Source: Erythrophleum ivorense
Lineage: Eukaryota > Streptophyta > Magnoliopsida > Fabales > Fabaceae
Direction of reading: 5' to 3'
DNA length: 64,000 bases
Assembly (NCBI GenBank): GCA_026724425.1
Contig: JAIUCV010000118.1
Coordinates: forward strand, 930,001 to 994,000
Shown: positions 24,672 through 37,840 of the stretch, one piece after another
Layout of the letters: each line of letters starts with the position of its first letter
How positions within the stretch are numbered: the first letter of the stretch is position 1
Program-made: the position numbers and the translations under genes
The notes under the pieces: model-generated
The model's input: the letters and a program-made list of their open reading frames with translations, nothing else
The model's database searches: none
What the model was told of the DNA's origin: nothing

Positions 24672-26054
24672 ATAGACATGATTGTGTTTTTTGTATTATC
24701 CTAATTTATAGGTTGAAAAGTATTAGGAAAAATTACCCAATCACTTTCTGCCATAATTTTAGTAGGAATGTCAACACATTTCTCTTCAAGCACATTTTTT
24801 TTTATTTGATCACTCTTACTATAATTAATGTTCTTAATAAATTTGGTGATTTTACTTTTTAAAAAGGATTTGTTTAAAGGGCTATAAACATTAAAACCCC
24901 TCTATCTTTCTAGGTAACCTCAAAGTAGCAGCTAACTATTCTTAAGTTTAGTTTCTTCTCATTAACCCCGTAAGGCCTAGATTCACTAGGCTTCTTACTT
25001 GTCCATAACTTAGACCTTAATTCAATATGTAATTTGCAGTCTTTAATGCTTTTCTCTAAAACAATTTTAGTAAAGAAGAACGACGAATCATACTCTTCAT
25101 CATATCCTTAAGAGCTTGGTTTCAACAATATTTGAATTTAAAGAAATACTACAAATTTCATTTCCAAAAGGACAAGTGTATCTAGATTTGTCCAAACAAA
25201 AAATAGAAACTAAATTTTTTCTAAATGACTATACAGCAAAAGTTTTGTCTAATTCTAAATAAAAAAGTAGTATATAATAGAATCCTAAAGACACTAATAG
25301 CCTTCACAATAGCCTTCTTGTCATTTCACACATAGATGTATCTTTTAGCATCAATTGGCACTTCGCTTTTTAAGCAATTCTTCCCTTTCACACCAGTTGA
25401 CGTGCTTGGAGCATTCTTTCTTTTATGTGAACAGCTTTCTTACAAAAGTAACAAGTAATTACCAAATCCTATTTCTTTTGCACCTAAAGCTACATTGTTT
25501 TATAGTTGGCAATATTTTTGTCCTTATTCCTTTTTCGCTTCTTGTTGGTAGCCTTGTCCAAAGACATCATTGCCAAATTGGTACTTTTTGTCTTCTCTTG
25601 TTTCAAATTTTCCTTTTCTTGCACATAATGAGCTATAAGCTCATTTAGTATCAATTTCTCCTTTTAGGTATTATATGATATTTTGAATTGATTGAATCAT
25701 GAAAGAAGGGAAATCAAGATTAGGTGCACAAGTGTGTCTTTTGGCAATCTTTAAAGACCTTAATCTTGTTGCAAGATTGGATATTTTCATAATGTACTCC
25801 CTTATATTTTTTATACCCTTATATCATATTAACACAAGTTTACTAAGAATAGTGCTCATTTTGACCTTTTGTTGGTAGCAAATCAACTTGCATTTTGTTT
25901 TAAGAAATCTTTAGCAATTTCTTCCTCAGGTATACCACCCCTTATGGATTCCAAAATTGAATGTTACATGATCATTAATACTACTAATAAGAGCTATAGG
26001 GTGATCAAATCTCAATACAAAGTTAAGATCCATGCAGCCAAGCACAGTTATAAT
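24672..26054 (-). pseudogene. Copia gag and integrase remnant
   Basis: On the minus strand, near 26050-25870, is gag sequence with ITVLGCMDLNFVLRFDHP and KDFLK. Near 25600-25730 is the gag motif KLIAHYVQEKENLKQEK, followed by a degraded CCHC knuckle (CYFCKKAVHIKE). Around 25180 is CLDKSRYTCPFGNE, then the integrase C-terminal stretch KKLNLRIVSCYF near 24920. The order is that of a Copia element running right to left, continuous with 20613-22328 once the insertion is ignored. Many stops and frameshifts are present. Confidence 0.75.
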
Positions 26055-28666
26055 GTGCCTGAGTGGCTTGTCGCGCAACCCTCAAAATAAAACTAGGTTG
26101 GTAAAATATGTAGCTAATGGCACAACCTAAGTCATTTCCCTTGGAATTGGAGTTCAATGCTTAATTGAGTTTTCCAAATATTAAAAGACTCTAAAAATTT
26201 CTAAACTAAGGGGGTTTTAATTGAATTAAACTAATCTAAAACTAAATTGAATTAAAATTCCTAAATTCTACCTAATTGGGGGAATTATGGGTGAAAGATG
26301 GGCTTGTGACTAGCTTTGGAATCATTCCTTGGTATCCACTATCCTTATCCTAATCTAATTGTGATTAATTCTGGTTTAAGAGTTTCTAATTGCGTTCATA
26401 ACAAATTATCTTGGGTAACCACTCAAGATTCAAGAAATTAACGATCTAACGTTGAATTGAAACCTCAACTCCACATTAAACTGTTAAATCTTGTCCTTAA
26501 AATCTTGAACACTCAATTTGATTTATTAACTAATTGATTAGCCTCTGAATCATCCTAAATATTTAATTAACCAACTAAACATTAAGGAATCCTCAAATTA
26601 AACATTCAAACAAATAATCTCACTCATGTATTTTATCTAACACCTTCGAAGCACACATAGGAAATTAGATAGTATTGAAATAAATCAGATCAATTAATCA
26701 ACAAAAAAAAGTTCCTAATTAGTGTCTAACCAGCCACTAATTACAATTACACAAATTTCCTATCAAATACAACTTAACCAAGATAATATATGAAAGAGAA
26801 AAAATGTAGGAAAATAGAAAAGTCTTAGCCAAAAATTTTGAATATTTCTCCATGGATTCAAGCTTCTCCAAGAGCTTGCTCCTAGCTAGCCTCAAGATGA
26901 ATTAAAGCTTCATGGGATGTTGGATGGAATGAATGATGATGAATGGTTAGAATGGATTATGGATTGGAATGGAGAATGGAATGAGTGAAGGATGGATTGG
27001 ATGATGGCAAATGAATGAATGTGGCTGCGTCAATGGATTGAAGGGATGGATGAATATATAGATGATGGAATGGAGTTGCGTGAATGGAATGGAATCTGGG
27101 GCATTTTTGCCAATATATGGAGGTGTGTGGAATAATGACTCTGCCCGAGTCCTTTGAATCATGAGATCACATGGCTTCATCTCTTTATTCAAGTGATCAC
27201 GTGCCAGCTCATTCTTTTTCTTTTACCCGTAGCTAAATCCTCCGAGCTCATTCCACGTGATATTCAAGCTCATGTCCACGTGTTTCTCCTTCTTCGTGTC
27301 TTATTCTCCAGCCAAGTACCTAGCTCTTGCCTCACACGAGTTATTTGATTATTCCCACATCAGCTCCCTAAGAAAAACGTGCTCTATTCCACATTCTGGA
27401 CCTTCCAATCTGTAGCATCTTCTCACAAACTTCAGTCCCTTGCATGCTCTGTTTTACTCACTTAACTTCTCCTCCTATCTTTGCTGCTGCCTTATGTCAA
27501 CTCTGCATGCTCCAGCTTCTGTTCACAGCACCTAAACTCGAGCTTCTCATGTGGATTTCTCCATGCAAGGTTGTCACGCTAACTTACGTGTTATTCTCTC
27601 AGTTTCTGCTTCTTTTCGTGTTTTGGCTTTGCAAACCATTGCTTCCAGCTTCTTCACGTTAGAACCAAGAAACTCGAGCCTCCAAACCTGAGCTACTTCC
27701 TCGTGTTGCTTCCAAGCTCCTTCATGCAGCTTCCTTCACTTACTCTCTTCTGCATTCGAGCCTCTCAACTCGTGGCCTTATTTTCCATTCAAACCAGAAC
27801 CCACTTAACCCGTAGCTTCTTTCAATTCAGCTCATTCTTCTCCTTTACGTGGCTATTCAACCCTCAGCTCCAGCGTCTTTCTTCTCAAGTGACGTAGCTT
27901 CATTTCACGTTGTTGCCACGTTGTTTCTGCCCAGACTCCCAGCTCATTAAACCCGTATCTTTTGTGCTTCTTCACACGTTAAAACCATAGCTTTGCCTTC
28001 TTCATTCTTTCAAACCGTAGCCTCTTCCTCATCAAGCACATGCTCCTTTGCTGCCAGCTCTTGCTTCATGTAATTAGTGGCTTTTCTTCTCCTCTGTTTT
28101 GCTCATATTTCCACGTAACATCTATTCTTGCATTTGTTTCTTCACTTGTGTTTTCTCCATGCAAACTCTTTTCTACGTAGAACCCCTTCTCGAGCTTCTC
28201 TTCATTGTTCTTTGCTCCTTCATCTATTCTATCTTCATTTAAACTTCAACCCAAGATCTGTTTTGATGCTTCTCACGTGTTCAAGATGGCTGCCTCTTGT
28301 TGCATTGGTTCTGCCCCCATGGATAGTTCCTTCATGCATGTGTGTTGATGTTGAGTGAAGGGCTACTCAAGTATGCTTCTTTAATCATTCCTTTCTCTTC
28401 TTTAACCATTATTCTCATTCAAGCTAATTGCCCATCAAAAATTCTGCACAAAAAGATTAGAAAATATTAAGTAGATATGTTCATAAAATCCATTTAAAAA
28501 GATTTATTCATTAAAAATCCAAGATTTTGTGATTTAATTCCTAAAGTGCAAAAGATGGCAACTAAAACAAAATCTTATCTAATTAAAGTCTTAAAACCAT
28601 ATTTTATTATTAATATGCCTATGTTTAGGAGAATAAAATAGATAGAAATATATGTTTATCAGTGCC
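26055..28666. mobile_element. 2.6-kb LTR-type insertion with GTGCC duplication
   Basis: The element runs from 26060 (TGAGTGGCTTGTC) to 28661 (TATGTTTATCA) and is flanked by GTGCC at 26055-26059 and 28662-28666. It splits the Copia gag frame: on the minus strand LNGTNFKQ lies just beyond the right end and ITVLGCMDL resumes at the left. TG..CA ends, a 5-bp duplication and an interrupted host frame together make insertion by an integrase-type element secure. It has no coding sequence, so it is either a large solo LTR or a small non-autonomous element. The part from 27130 to 28400 is strongly pyrimidine-rich and holds four CACGTG hexamers. Confidence 0.8.
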
Positions 28667-28830
28667 CTTTTCTATTGCTTGAAATTTGTGCCATTTAACC
28701 TAAGATTGTTGTTTATGTTGGCAAATGTAAAAGACACTTTAAAAAGAAAACAAGTAGTGCCTATAATTAGTCAAACGTACACAAAATGCATATATGAAAA
28801 TAATATATTATACATATACATATATATATA
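28667..28830 (-). pseudogene. Copia gag 5' end, displaced
   Basis: Minus-strand reading gives a stretch containing NINNNLRLNGTNFKQ, typical of the first residues of a Copia gag (NINNLP.LNGTNFK.W). It completes the gag split by the 26060-28661 insertion. I could not identify the primer-binding site or the 5' LTR beyond it. Confidence 0.6.
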
Positions 28831-28989
28831 TATATATGCAAGTGAGCCCATCTCAAGATACCTAGCCCAACATTATTATTTAGTCTTTGGACATGAATAA
28901 CAATTTGTAAATGGTACTTTTAGGCCTAGTTCATGAACAATAAGGACTAAAATGGCCTACCAATATGTCTTTCTTTGGACTAACATATT

Positions 28990-29200
28990 GCTAGCATGTA
29001 ATCCAAAATGTATCACTTATCCATGACTATCCATTATCTAGCCAAAATAATCTTCCTTTACGATGATTATTTTGCATAGATAAAATATCCCTTATCACAA
29101 ATTCATGTTTATCTATTACTTGGCCAAAATAATCTTTTTTTGGGTTGATTATTTCACATAGATAAAATATGTCTTATCATATATTTATATCTATTCAATA
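28990..29200 (+). repeat. 82-bp repeat, locus 1
   Basis: CATAGATAAAATAT recurs 82 bp apart (about 29076 and 29157) with matching context (CCAAAATAATCTT, GATTATTT). The same unit appears in the same orientation at 44930-45090. Confidence 0.7.
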
Positions 29201-29240
29201 CTTGGCAAGGCTTTAAAAGGTGCATTGGTAAAGATTTCTT

Positions 29241-29649
29241 ACATAGTTTGTGCAGGGCTTTGAAAGATGCTTGGTATGCGCAGACTTTTAAAGGGTGCCT
29301 GGTCTGTGTAGGATTTTGAGGGGTGCCTAATCTGTGTAAGGTTTTGAAGGTGCCTGATCTGTGCAAGGTTTTAAGGTGCCTAGTCTATACAAAGCTTTAA
29401 GGTACCTAGTTTGTTCATGGCTTTAAAGGATGCCTGGTCTGTGTAGGACTTTAGGGTGCCTAGTCAATGTAGAGTTTTAAAAAGGTGCTCGGTCTGTGTA
29501 AGGTTTTAAGGTGTCTAATCTGTGCAGGGTTTTAGAGTATTTAATTTGTGCAGGGTTTTAAAGGTGCTTAGTCTGTGTAGGACTTGCGAATGTGCCTAGT
29601 TTGTGTAGGGCTTTTAGGTGCTTCTTCTAGTGTAGGACTTGAAGGGTTT
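29241..29649 (+). repeat. 27-bp minisatellite, about 15 copies
   Basis: Tandem units of 26-29 bp with consensus close to TGCCTAGTCTGTGTAGGGTT followed by TTAAGG. Individual units vary by several bases but keep phase across about 409 bp. No coding sequence overlaps. Confidence 0.88.
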
Positions 29650-29739
29650 AATTTTTATGCAAATTTTTCATGTTTAGAGACTCTATTTTATTTTCCTAAA
29701 TTTTATGCATTGTATACATCTATATGAAATGCGTAATAC

Positions 29740-30534
29740 ATGCAAAATGCTTGACTATCGATTGTAGCAACTCAATTTTGCCTCAATATAAATTAGGGCC
29801 TATGTATGCAAATATAGGAAGCATGAAGCATGTAAGATATTACAGTTCATGAAATGCACATTTTGGTGTTTTCCTTGCCCCAATATGAATTTAAGGTCCA
29901 TATAATGTATGCACATATGGGATGTAAGAAGCGTATGAGATGCTTTATTTTGTGAAATACAAAATTTTTATTTTTACTTGTCATTGTATAACTAGGGTCC
30001 ATATAACGTATGCATATACGAGATGTCGGAACCATATAAGATGCTTATATTTTTTTTATGAAATGAAAAAAAAATTTTGCTTTTAGTTGCCCCAACATGA
30101 ACTAAGGCCTATGTAATGTATGCAAGTATGGGATACATGAAACATGTGATGCTTTATTTCATGAAATGTAAATTTTTTTTTTGCTTGCTCTAGTGTAAAC
30201 CAGGGTCTATGTGATATATGCAAGTGTGGTATATATGAAACATATGATGCTTTATTTCATAAGATGCAGATTTTCGGCTCTACTTGCCCTAATGTGAGCT
30301 TAGTTTAATGTAATGTATGTATATATGAGATGCATCATACATATGAGATGTTGCAGTTTATGAAAGGCACTTTTGTGTTTTCTTAGTCCTAATATAAACT
30401 TGGTTCAATGAAACATATGAGATGCAAGTCCTTTTTATTTTAAGATGCAAATTATGTGTTTCTTGTTGTCCCAATGTGAGCTTAATTTAATGCAAGTGTG
30501 TGATATGTGAATATGCAAATTGTTTAAGATGCAA

Positions 30535-30568
<34 letters not shown>

Positions 30569-30720
30569 TTTTTTTTTTAACCTAGGTCAACATATGGATT
30601 CATGAGATGCAAGCTATTTATTATTTATTTATTTATTTTTAAGATGCAAATGGTGTATTTTTCTTCGTCCCTATATGAACCTAATAATATGCAATGCATG
30701 ATGTAGGTTTCACTTTTTTC
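29740..30720 (+). repeat. degenerate ~100-bp tandem array
   Basis: The block CCCCAATATGAACT and its variants recur at about 29781, 29878, 29981, 30091, 30190, 30288, 30388, 30470 and 30669. Spacings are 97, 103, 110, 99, 98, 100, 82 and about 200. Between anchors the order is constant: a GTATGCAAATATGGGATG-like block, a GAGATGC block and TTTCATGAAATGC. A (TG)n run lies at about 30538-30564. Copies are well diverged, so the array is old. Confidence 0.8.
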
Positions 30721-33700
30721 TTTTTGTGAATTTTTTAATTTTAATTTTTTTATTTTCAAGATATGCACAATTTATGCAAGCAAAGTTAACTCCAAACGGA
30801 GAAAAAAGATGGGGATGTCATTTCTAAATATTGTTAAACTGATTTTGAACTTTGAACCCTTTTTTTATGCAAATAAGATCACTTCAAAGGAAAGAGGAAG
30901 AGATGAGACATTATTTCTAAATGTCCCTGAATTGAATTTGAATTTCAGAGCCTTTGTTTTTTTAAATATTTAAAAATGGAATGATGAAGGAAGGGTTGTC
31001 TTTGATGAGAATGGCATATAATGCATGAAAAATCTTGAAATTTGCAAAATATAGGACTTTTGGTCATTTGCAACTAGAAAATTTTCTCATGTTGGTTCTT
31101 CACCAACCTTGGTGAGAACGTTAAAAGTTTTGGTAGTCTCACCAGATTTGCTTCTTGTCAGTTAGATAAATGATTTTATTGGTTGCTTTTGACTAGCTAA
31201 AAATGCCCTTGAGGGAGCATCCAGAGCTAAGAAAATTCAAGATTCTTACGTTGACTTACTTCTGAATGACTTAACTTGATAAGGCAATCTCCTTTCATTA
31301 AGTCTTCACTGCTAATGCTCAAAATGTCAATAGGTAAAGTCCAATCTTACTTAATTAACAATGTCAATACAATCATGCATTAAAGGATAGAAACTTAAGA
31401 ACTTGGAAAGAAAATAGACCTTAAAATTGGAGGACCATAAGGAATGGTGTAGCATGTGGTTAAATAGAATGATTTCGAGTAGAGAAGTGGAATAGATAAA
31501 GACTAGATACAATGTAACAGAATAGGAAAATGCCCTAGTTTTAGACTTGAAGTATTCTCTTTTGAACAATAAAGAAATGACATGCCAAGAAAATGGATAT
31601 GAAGGGAGAGAGAAAAGCTTATTTTTAGATTTGAAGTCCTTTTGAAAAAAAAAAACAATTGATGTAAGCAAAAGCACTTACATTGAATCAAACTTTTTAC
31701 TTCAATTTCAATTATTCTAGTTTTAAAATCATTCTTTTCAAGAAAATTTTGCCCTAATTATTTTCAAACAAGCCAAACCTCAATAAGGACTTTTGGTATT
31801 TGTAATGTGGCCTTGGTAAATAGATTTATGAATTAAAAGATGTCAAGCTCAAAAATTAATATGCCCCCATAAAGTCTCCATTAGTCTTCTTTGCCTATTT
31901 CTTTAACAAGATTTTATACCTAAAATTCACTTAACAAGAGAGGATATCTCAAGATTGTAATGTGGTTTAACGAGTGAAATTATGGCTTAAAAAAAGAAAG
32001 GTGTAAAGGCTCCAAATATTCATGAGTTTCACAATGATAAATTTGCTCTATTAGTCATGTAATCTTGATAAGACCTATTGGCCTCTAGCATTTTGCTTGA
32101 GGTTTCCTTTTGGAGGACTATTTTTTTTTCCAATTCTTTTTCAACACAACCTTCCTTTAGAGGATTTTTCTTATAAAATTTCCCTTTGAGAATTTTGCCT
32201 TATGATTGCATGTGAAGGTGGAGATCCCTTTTAGAAGCTTTTGCTTTCTCAAAATTTATTCTGTGGGAGCTTCCTCTTTGGGAATTTCTTTTCTTCTATG
32301 ATTTTTCTTTTTTTCTTTAATTTTTTTTCATTTTTTTCTTTAAAGGAATCCACTATAATGCCTAGATTACTTTTTTTTAATATGGAATTCTTATGGCTTA
32401 ATGGGTTTGATCCATGTTGGGTATTTGAAGAATTTTGAAGGCTCAAAGTGACTAGCAATGGTTAAGTAGTGTTTGGATGATTAAAAGAATTTGATCATCT
32501 CTTGATACTTGAATTATTGGCATTAAAATTTGTTAAAGACTTCCCATCCTAAATGTTCCATGATTAGGGGTGAAAGACATAAATATTACTCCTGACTCAA
32601 TTGAGGTGACTATAGATAACTCCTTGTGTTAGGGAAGGCAAAGAATGCCTCATATCCTAGGCATAGCTTACTCGTGGGATATGCATTTATATCTTTAATT
32701 TGATTTTTCTTCTTTCTTCTTTTTTGAATTGAATTTGGCACATACAATTAACTTCAAATTTGATTTTTTCACATCGATTAAATCTTTTTATAAAGAGTTC
32801 GAGATATTATTTTTATGGATTTTTGGTTATTTAAAAAAGACATGCAAGGAAAGAAGTTGTGTCAACATAATTGATAAAATAGAAGGATACACAAGGGGTA
32901 AAACATAAACACATAACCATTGTATTGATAAAATTGACTAGAGCAAGGTCCTATGACAAAATCAACTTCTAATAGCCTTGATCTTTGGCTAGATAGAAGG
33001 GTATCAATCAAACAAGAATTAACTAATTATGACATGATAAACAATTACTTTTAGAGTTTAATCATTAAGAAATCCCTATGAAAATTTCTTTCTTACATCC
33101 TTCTATATCTTGTTTGCAAGGAAATTATAACTTTCTATTGAATGCCCTATTGCCTTAGGGTTAGATTCACAACTATGCTTTGGTCAATACCATTTTGGGA
33201 ATAGAAATTAGAGGCTGGTGAAGGAAATATCTTATTCTTGTTAAAGCTAATCATGTGAAAGTTAGAAAAATAACAAGTGTCTTAATTAAGGCAAATAACA
33301 AGTATCTTAATTGAGGAAATTTGTGATTCTTGGGATGGTTAAGTTTGGTATGTGTGTTGATGAGTTTTAAGATGGATAGTTCAAGTTTCCTTGGATTCGA
33401 AAAGAGGGTGGTGGGTAAGTAGCAATAAGTGAAGGATATAGTAATATGAAAGGTTATGAAATAATAAGCAACATTATCATGACCTTTGATAGCTTCTCTT
33501 TGCCTAACCAGTTAACACACCTTTACCTATTGCTTTTAAACCTTACTCTTTCATCTTAGCCATTCATGAGTGTAGCTTTTCTATCTAGATTCTTTTTAGG
33601 TTAATTTTTCTATTGTAAAGGACCAAGAATCCTATATTTTGCAAATTTCAAAATTTTTAACATGAAATGCATTATGACTATGCATGGATGCAATTTTATT

Positions 33701-35620
33701 ATGTTATTTAACCTAAGACCTAAGATCTTATGGGTGATTTGATTATGGCATAAAAGCTTTTTTAAACAATAGATCTTTGTTTCTTTTGGGAAATTTGTTG
33801 TCCCACGAGGTAGGCTAGGAGTAACAATTGACTCAAGAGTAAAATTAGAACTTTTCCTCGATATTGCCCCTTATGATAACCATTTTTTTTTAACATTTAA
33901 CCTTTATTTTTTCTCAGATACTTGTTGCACATAGGGATAAATAAAGTTGACAAATTATCCTAAGAGAATATGCTAGATTCTACATAAATGATGTCTATGG
34001 GAAAGTCTAGCCAATATAGATTTATTTTAACAATTTGCAGGGTTATTTTCAGATCCTTCAATTTTTTTTGGGATTTTATTGTTTCCCAATGAGGGATGGA
34101 GATAATAGTATCGGCCTGCAGAGAGTTTCAATTTTTTGCTAGTAACTCAAGTTAAACTCTTAACTAACTTGACCCTTACAATCAACTTGACCCTTATCTA
34201 TTTCAAAATTAAACACATGACATCATGCCAAAACTTACTATCCTCGTAGAGGTTATCCAAGATTGGTTTTTCTGATTAATCAATGGATTATTAGTATTAG
34301 TTGATATTCTCTCACATTTCTCTAGGAGCCTATTGATCTATAAAGAGTTGTGGCTTATCGCTCAGTTTGAGAAGGGATAGTTCCTACACAATTGATGCTT
34401 AGAACTTTAGCTTTGATGATATTTGATAAAAATAAGTCAATCTAATGATCTATTGCTATATGATGGATTTAATATTGCGTACTTGCTCATACATCATTGA
34501 GAATAATGTCTTAGTATAAGAAAAGAAGAAAAACTTTATATTTTTTTCTCGAAAACTTATCACTTCATGAAAGAAAAAGTAGTTGACAATCAATCTGAGA
34601 GAAATATACCTTTCTACACAATTGATGCCCTAAAAACAATTCAAATCTCTAACTAAGACATGATACTCACTTCACAACATACTATTGTAAATATCATAAT
34701 TCCCTGAAACTTTAAAAATTCTCCTTTTCTATGTGAAATTTGTTACATTACATGGATGAATATTTTAGAGAAAGGAGTGTTTTCAAGTTTGATGTTAATA
34801 AAATTGGATTGAGCACCATTAATTATCTTATTTTATCTTTCCTCTTTTTCTCTTTTTTTTGTGTGCATATGTATAAAGAAAATAAATGTATGCTAAAGGT
34901 TTCATTTTCGAGGGATTATGATGAATGTGGTTATGGCCTTTTGGAGTTGGAAATCCACCAGGCAAGGTTTGGTTTAACTAATACTTTCATCATAGTTAAT
35001 GTATGCCTAACTATGCAATGACATTTCATTAATAGGTTTTATTGAATGGATGAATAGGTGAGGAATAAGTTAAAAATGCTCTCCTTTGTCCTAGTATAGA
35101 TAAATCCTAGATTGAGCTCATTGAGCTATGAAAGTCTGGCTCTAATTATTTAAGAGGCATTTATAACTTGACTATTAGTCCAGGTTTTAGAGTAGGTTTA
35201 TGATTCCTAAAATTATTGATCTCCAAATTACTCCCATCGTAAGATAAAGATCTTGCTATATAAATTTGACATTGAAAGGAAAAAGATCCTACACAAATTC
35301 AAACCCTATATAAAAAAGTACAATTTAGGTGAGGTCTTCATGATAGCTTTAGAAAGTACAAGGCTTCACAAGAAAATTAATATAAATATCTACTAACCTA
35401 AAATGCACTCAGACCCAGATATAGGACCCATAATGTGTGTGAGGTAGTTTTGTATTAATGATGTGTAGTGTATGAGGAGAGCATTGACCTTTTTATCTTA
35501 TAGACTACCCAACCCATATTTGCTAAGTAGATTGACAGAACAAAGGAAGAAAAACATATATATAGATATTAGCAAAAGAAATAAAGTATATAAAGATATG
35601 GTTATTATAACACCATAATG
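30721..35620. other. non-coding repeat-derived DNA, no gene
   Basis: A long stretch without any domain-bearing ORF. Its short open frames are AT-rich and unsupported. Its texture resembles the non-coding interior of large plant LTR elements, but I could not define an element boundary. Confidence 0.4.
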
Positions 35621-37016
35621 TGTTAACCTCAAATAATCTCCACTTAGGCTTGATTCCATGAAATTCCAAAGAAAAGAGTAAACCGTGGCATTTTAACTTT
35701 TTAAATCGGGAGTTTAAACGCTCATATTTTGCCCTGTGGGTCCTGTGAACCCATCAATCACATTTTCTACTCAAACTTCATTCATACAACTCATACATAG
35801 TATAAAACAACCCATAAGCCACAGATATAAGGCCAAAGACTAGAAAAATACAAATTCTCTCATGGGCCCAAAAGTTAGATTTTTGGCTATAACTTTGGAA
35901 AATCATAACTAATTCTAGAAAAATGAGAATCAAGCAAAACATATCTTTTTAGAAAGCTTTGGAATGTACACTAAAAATAATTTCAAGCAACAATGATATC
36001 GTTTGGACCATGTTTGACATCAAAATAGCCACAAAGGTCTAGCTGTCCTTGATACTGATATAGTTTACTATCATAAACTTTAAAAATATCCAATTAATTT
36101 CAAAAAAATTCAATCAATGCAAATGATACCTATATAGAAAGATACTGTTATTAGCTAGAGGGAAAAAATATTTTTAGACCAAGTCAAGAGTCTTCAGACC
36201 CAAAAAAGCAATCAAACAATAACAAAGGCCTGACTGGACTCCTAGCACTAGATAGCAACTTCAAAAATCAATATATCCCTCTCTAGACATCCAAATGAGG
36301 TGCTTCTAATTAGCACGAGTCATTGGAAAAGTCTAGTTTCTATTTATAAAATTTCATGACAATTGGATATCGTTTGTCTCATGAATGACACAATTTCATT
36401 TCGGACTAGAGCTACAGTGACAATAACCAAATCAAAAAATTTTTCCAACTTCAAAAATTTATCAAATATTCTACAGGCCTCCAAATAATATCCACTTTAG
36501 CTTCCTAAAAATCTCTTAACAAGCTCTAGATACATGCCAAATTTCAAATTTAGAAGAGCTCATTTGGACAAAAAGTTACCATTTTTGCTCACCTTTTCCT
36601 TGATTTCCTTCCTTCTTCTTGGCTTCCTTTGGTCTCTCTCTTTTTCTCCAGCCTTTTTCTTTGCTTTAGAATGAAGTATAAGTCGGTTAGAGGAAGAGAG
36701 AAGGTCTAGACTCTTTAAGAAGTAAAATTCTCCTTTTTTACGCTTTTTTCCAGACCAACCCTTGCTATAGCGGAAAATAACCATGGCTACGGCGAGCACG
36801 TATCAGTCTCAGGCCCCTATTCTTGCTATGGCGCGCGCTATTGCGAGATATTCTTTGATTTTTGTATAGGATACCTGAACTCGCTATAGTTAAATGCATT
36901 CTCGTTATAGCAAACTAGTATATTCGCTATAGCTAGTTGGTTTCTCGCTATAGCCAACAGGGGTCTTAGCTATAGCTAACAGACTTAGAAAAATTTTAAA
37001 AATTCTGGTTATTACA
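35621..37016 (-). mobile_element. probable solo LTR, Gypsy-like
   Basis: On the minus strand it would begin TGTAATAACC (37016) and end near GAGGTTAACA (35621), the same terminal style as the LTRs at 22329-24671 and 49476-51851. A pyrimidine-rich tract (36595-36660) and the GCTATAGC cluster (36763-36980) lie near its start. No matching target duplication was found, so the left end is tentative. Confidence 0.42.
36763..36980. repeat. cluster of palindromic GCTATAGC motifs
   Basis: GCTATAGC or one-base variants occur about nine times in about 215 bp (near 36763, 36785, 36824, 36837, 36892, 36903, 36925, 36946 and 36969), several extended to CGCTATAGCG-like palindromes. They are irregularly spaced, unlike a simple tandem repeat. 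Confidence 0.8.
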
Positions 37017-37840
37017 GTCAATTACCCTAAGGTTTTGATCCACATGTTATCTAACCCTAACACATGTTATATACATAATCAATGAAATAAAAATATGAAA
37101 TAAGCATGTGAACGGCATGTTATCTACTCTAGTCATGTGAGGCAAACAACAAATAAAAAGAGATTCAAAATAAAAAGAAGGCCATAATATTGTGCACAAC
37201 TAATTTAAAATTGGGCTTAATTCTTAAGCTCTTCCCAATGGAATTGCCATATTGTCACACCTAAAATGCGATTGCATGGCACCAAAAAGAAAATTTTAAA
37301 AATTTAGATTTTCGACAATAAAAACAAAATCAAGAAAAGTTGCCACCAAAATTTACTTTTTTGAAAAGTAAAATTTTTGAAAAACCTTTTTGAAAGAAAA
37401 ATGATCTACAAATCAGAAATGGATTCAAAAGTCAATTGTGAGTGGGGAAGGTGTTAGACACCTTATAACACTCGTTTCTAAAAACGGTTATTCTAAATTA
37501 ATTGTTTAAAATTAATGTGGCATTAATCTTATTTTAATTATTCTAAAAATCACATGTAGAAAATAGAGAAAAGAAAAGTGATTACGAAAGAAAATAAAAG
37601 AAAAGAAAGTATTTATTTAATTAGATAGGCTTGACTTAAGATAAAAACTTAGAGCTTATGTATTTTATGGAAGAAATCAATGCCCGCGTAATTTTGTTTT
37701 TGTTTTTGTTTTTGTTTTTATAAAAAGAAAAAGAAAGTGAAAAATCACTCTTATCTCTTGCAAACCAAATGACCTCAAAACTGGTTGATGTGTTTTAATT
37801 TGCAAAACACAAAATTAACTTTACCACTTTATTCTTCTCA
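37017..37840. other. non-coding LTR-element sequence
   Basis: Holds GTTGCCACC (about 37340) and, about 100 bp on, GATCTACAAATCAGAAATGG then GGGGAAGGTGTTAG. I recognise this arrangement from non-coding parts of large plant LTR retrotransposons. No ORF. Confidence 0.4.

Noticed and set aside
25869..26090. 73-codon plus-strand frame
   Set aside because: It is the antisense shadow of Copia gag and runs across the insertion junction at 26060.
29241..29649. CRISPR-like repeat-spacer array
   Set aside because: Units are contiguous with no unique spacers, and the setting is a plant nuclear genome; it is a minisatellite.
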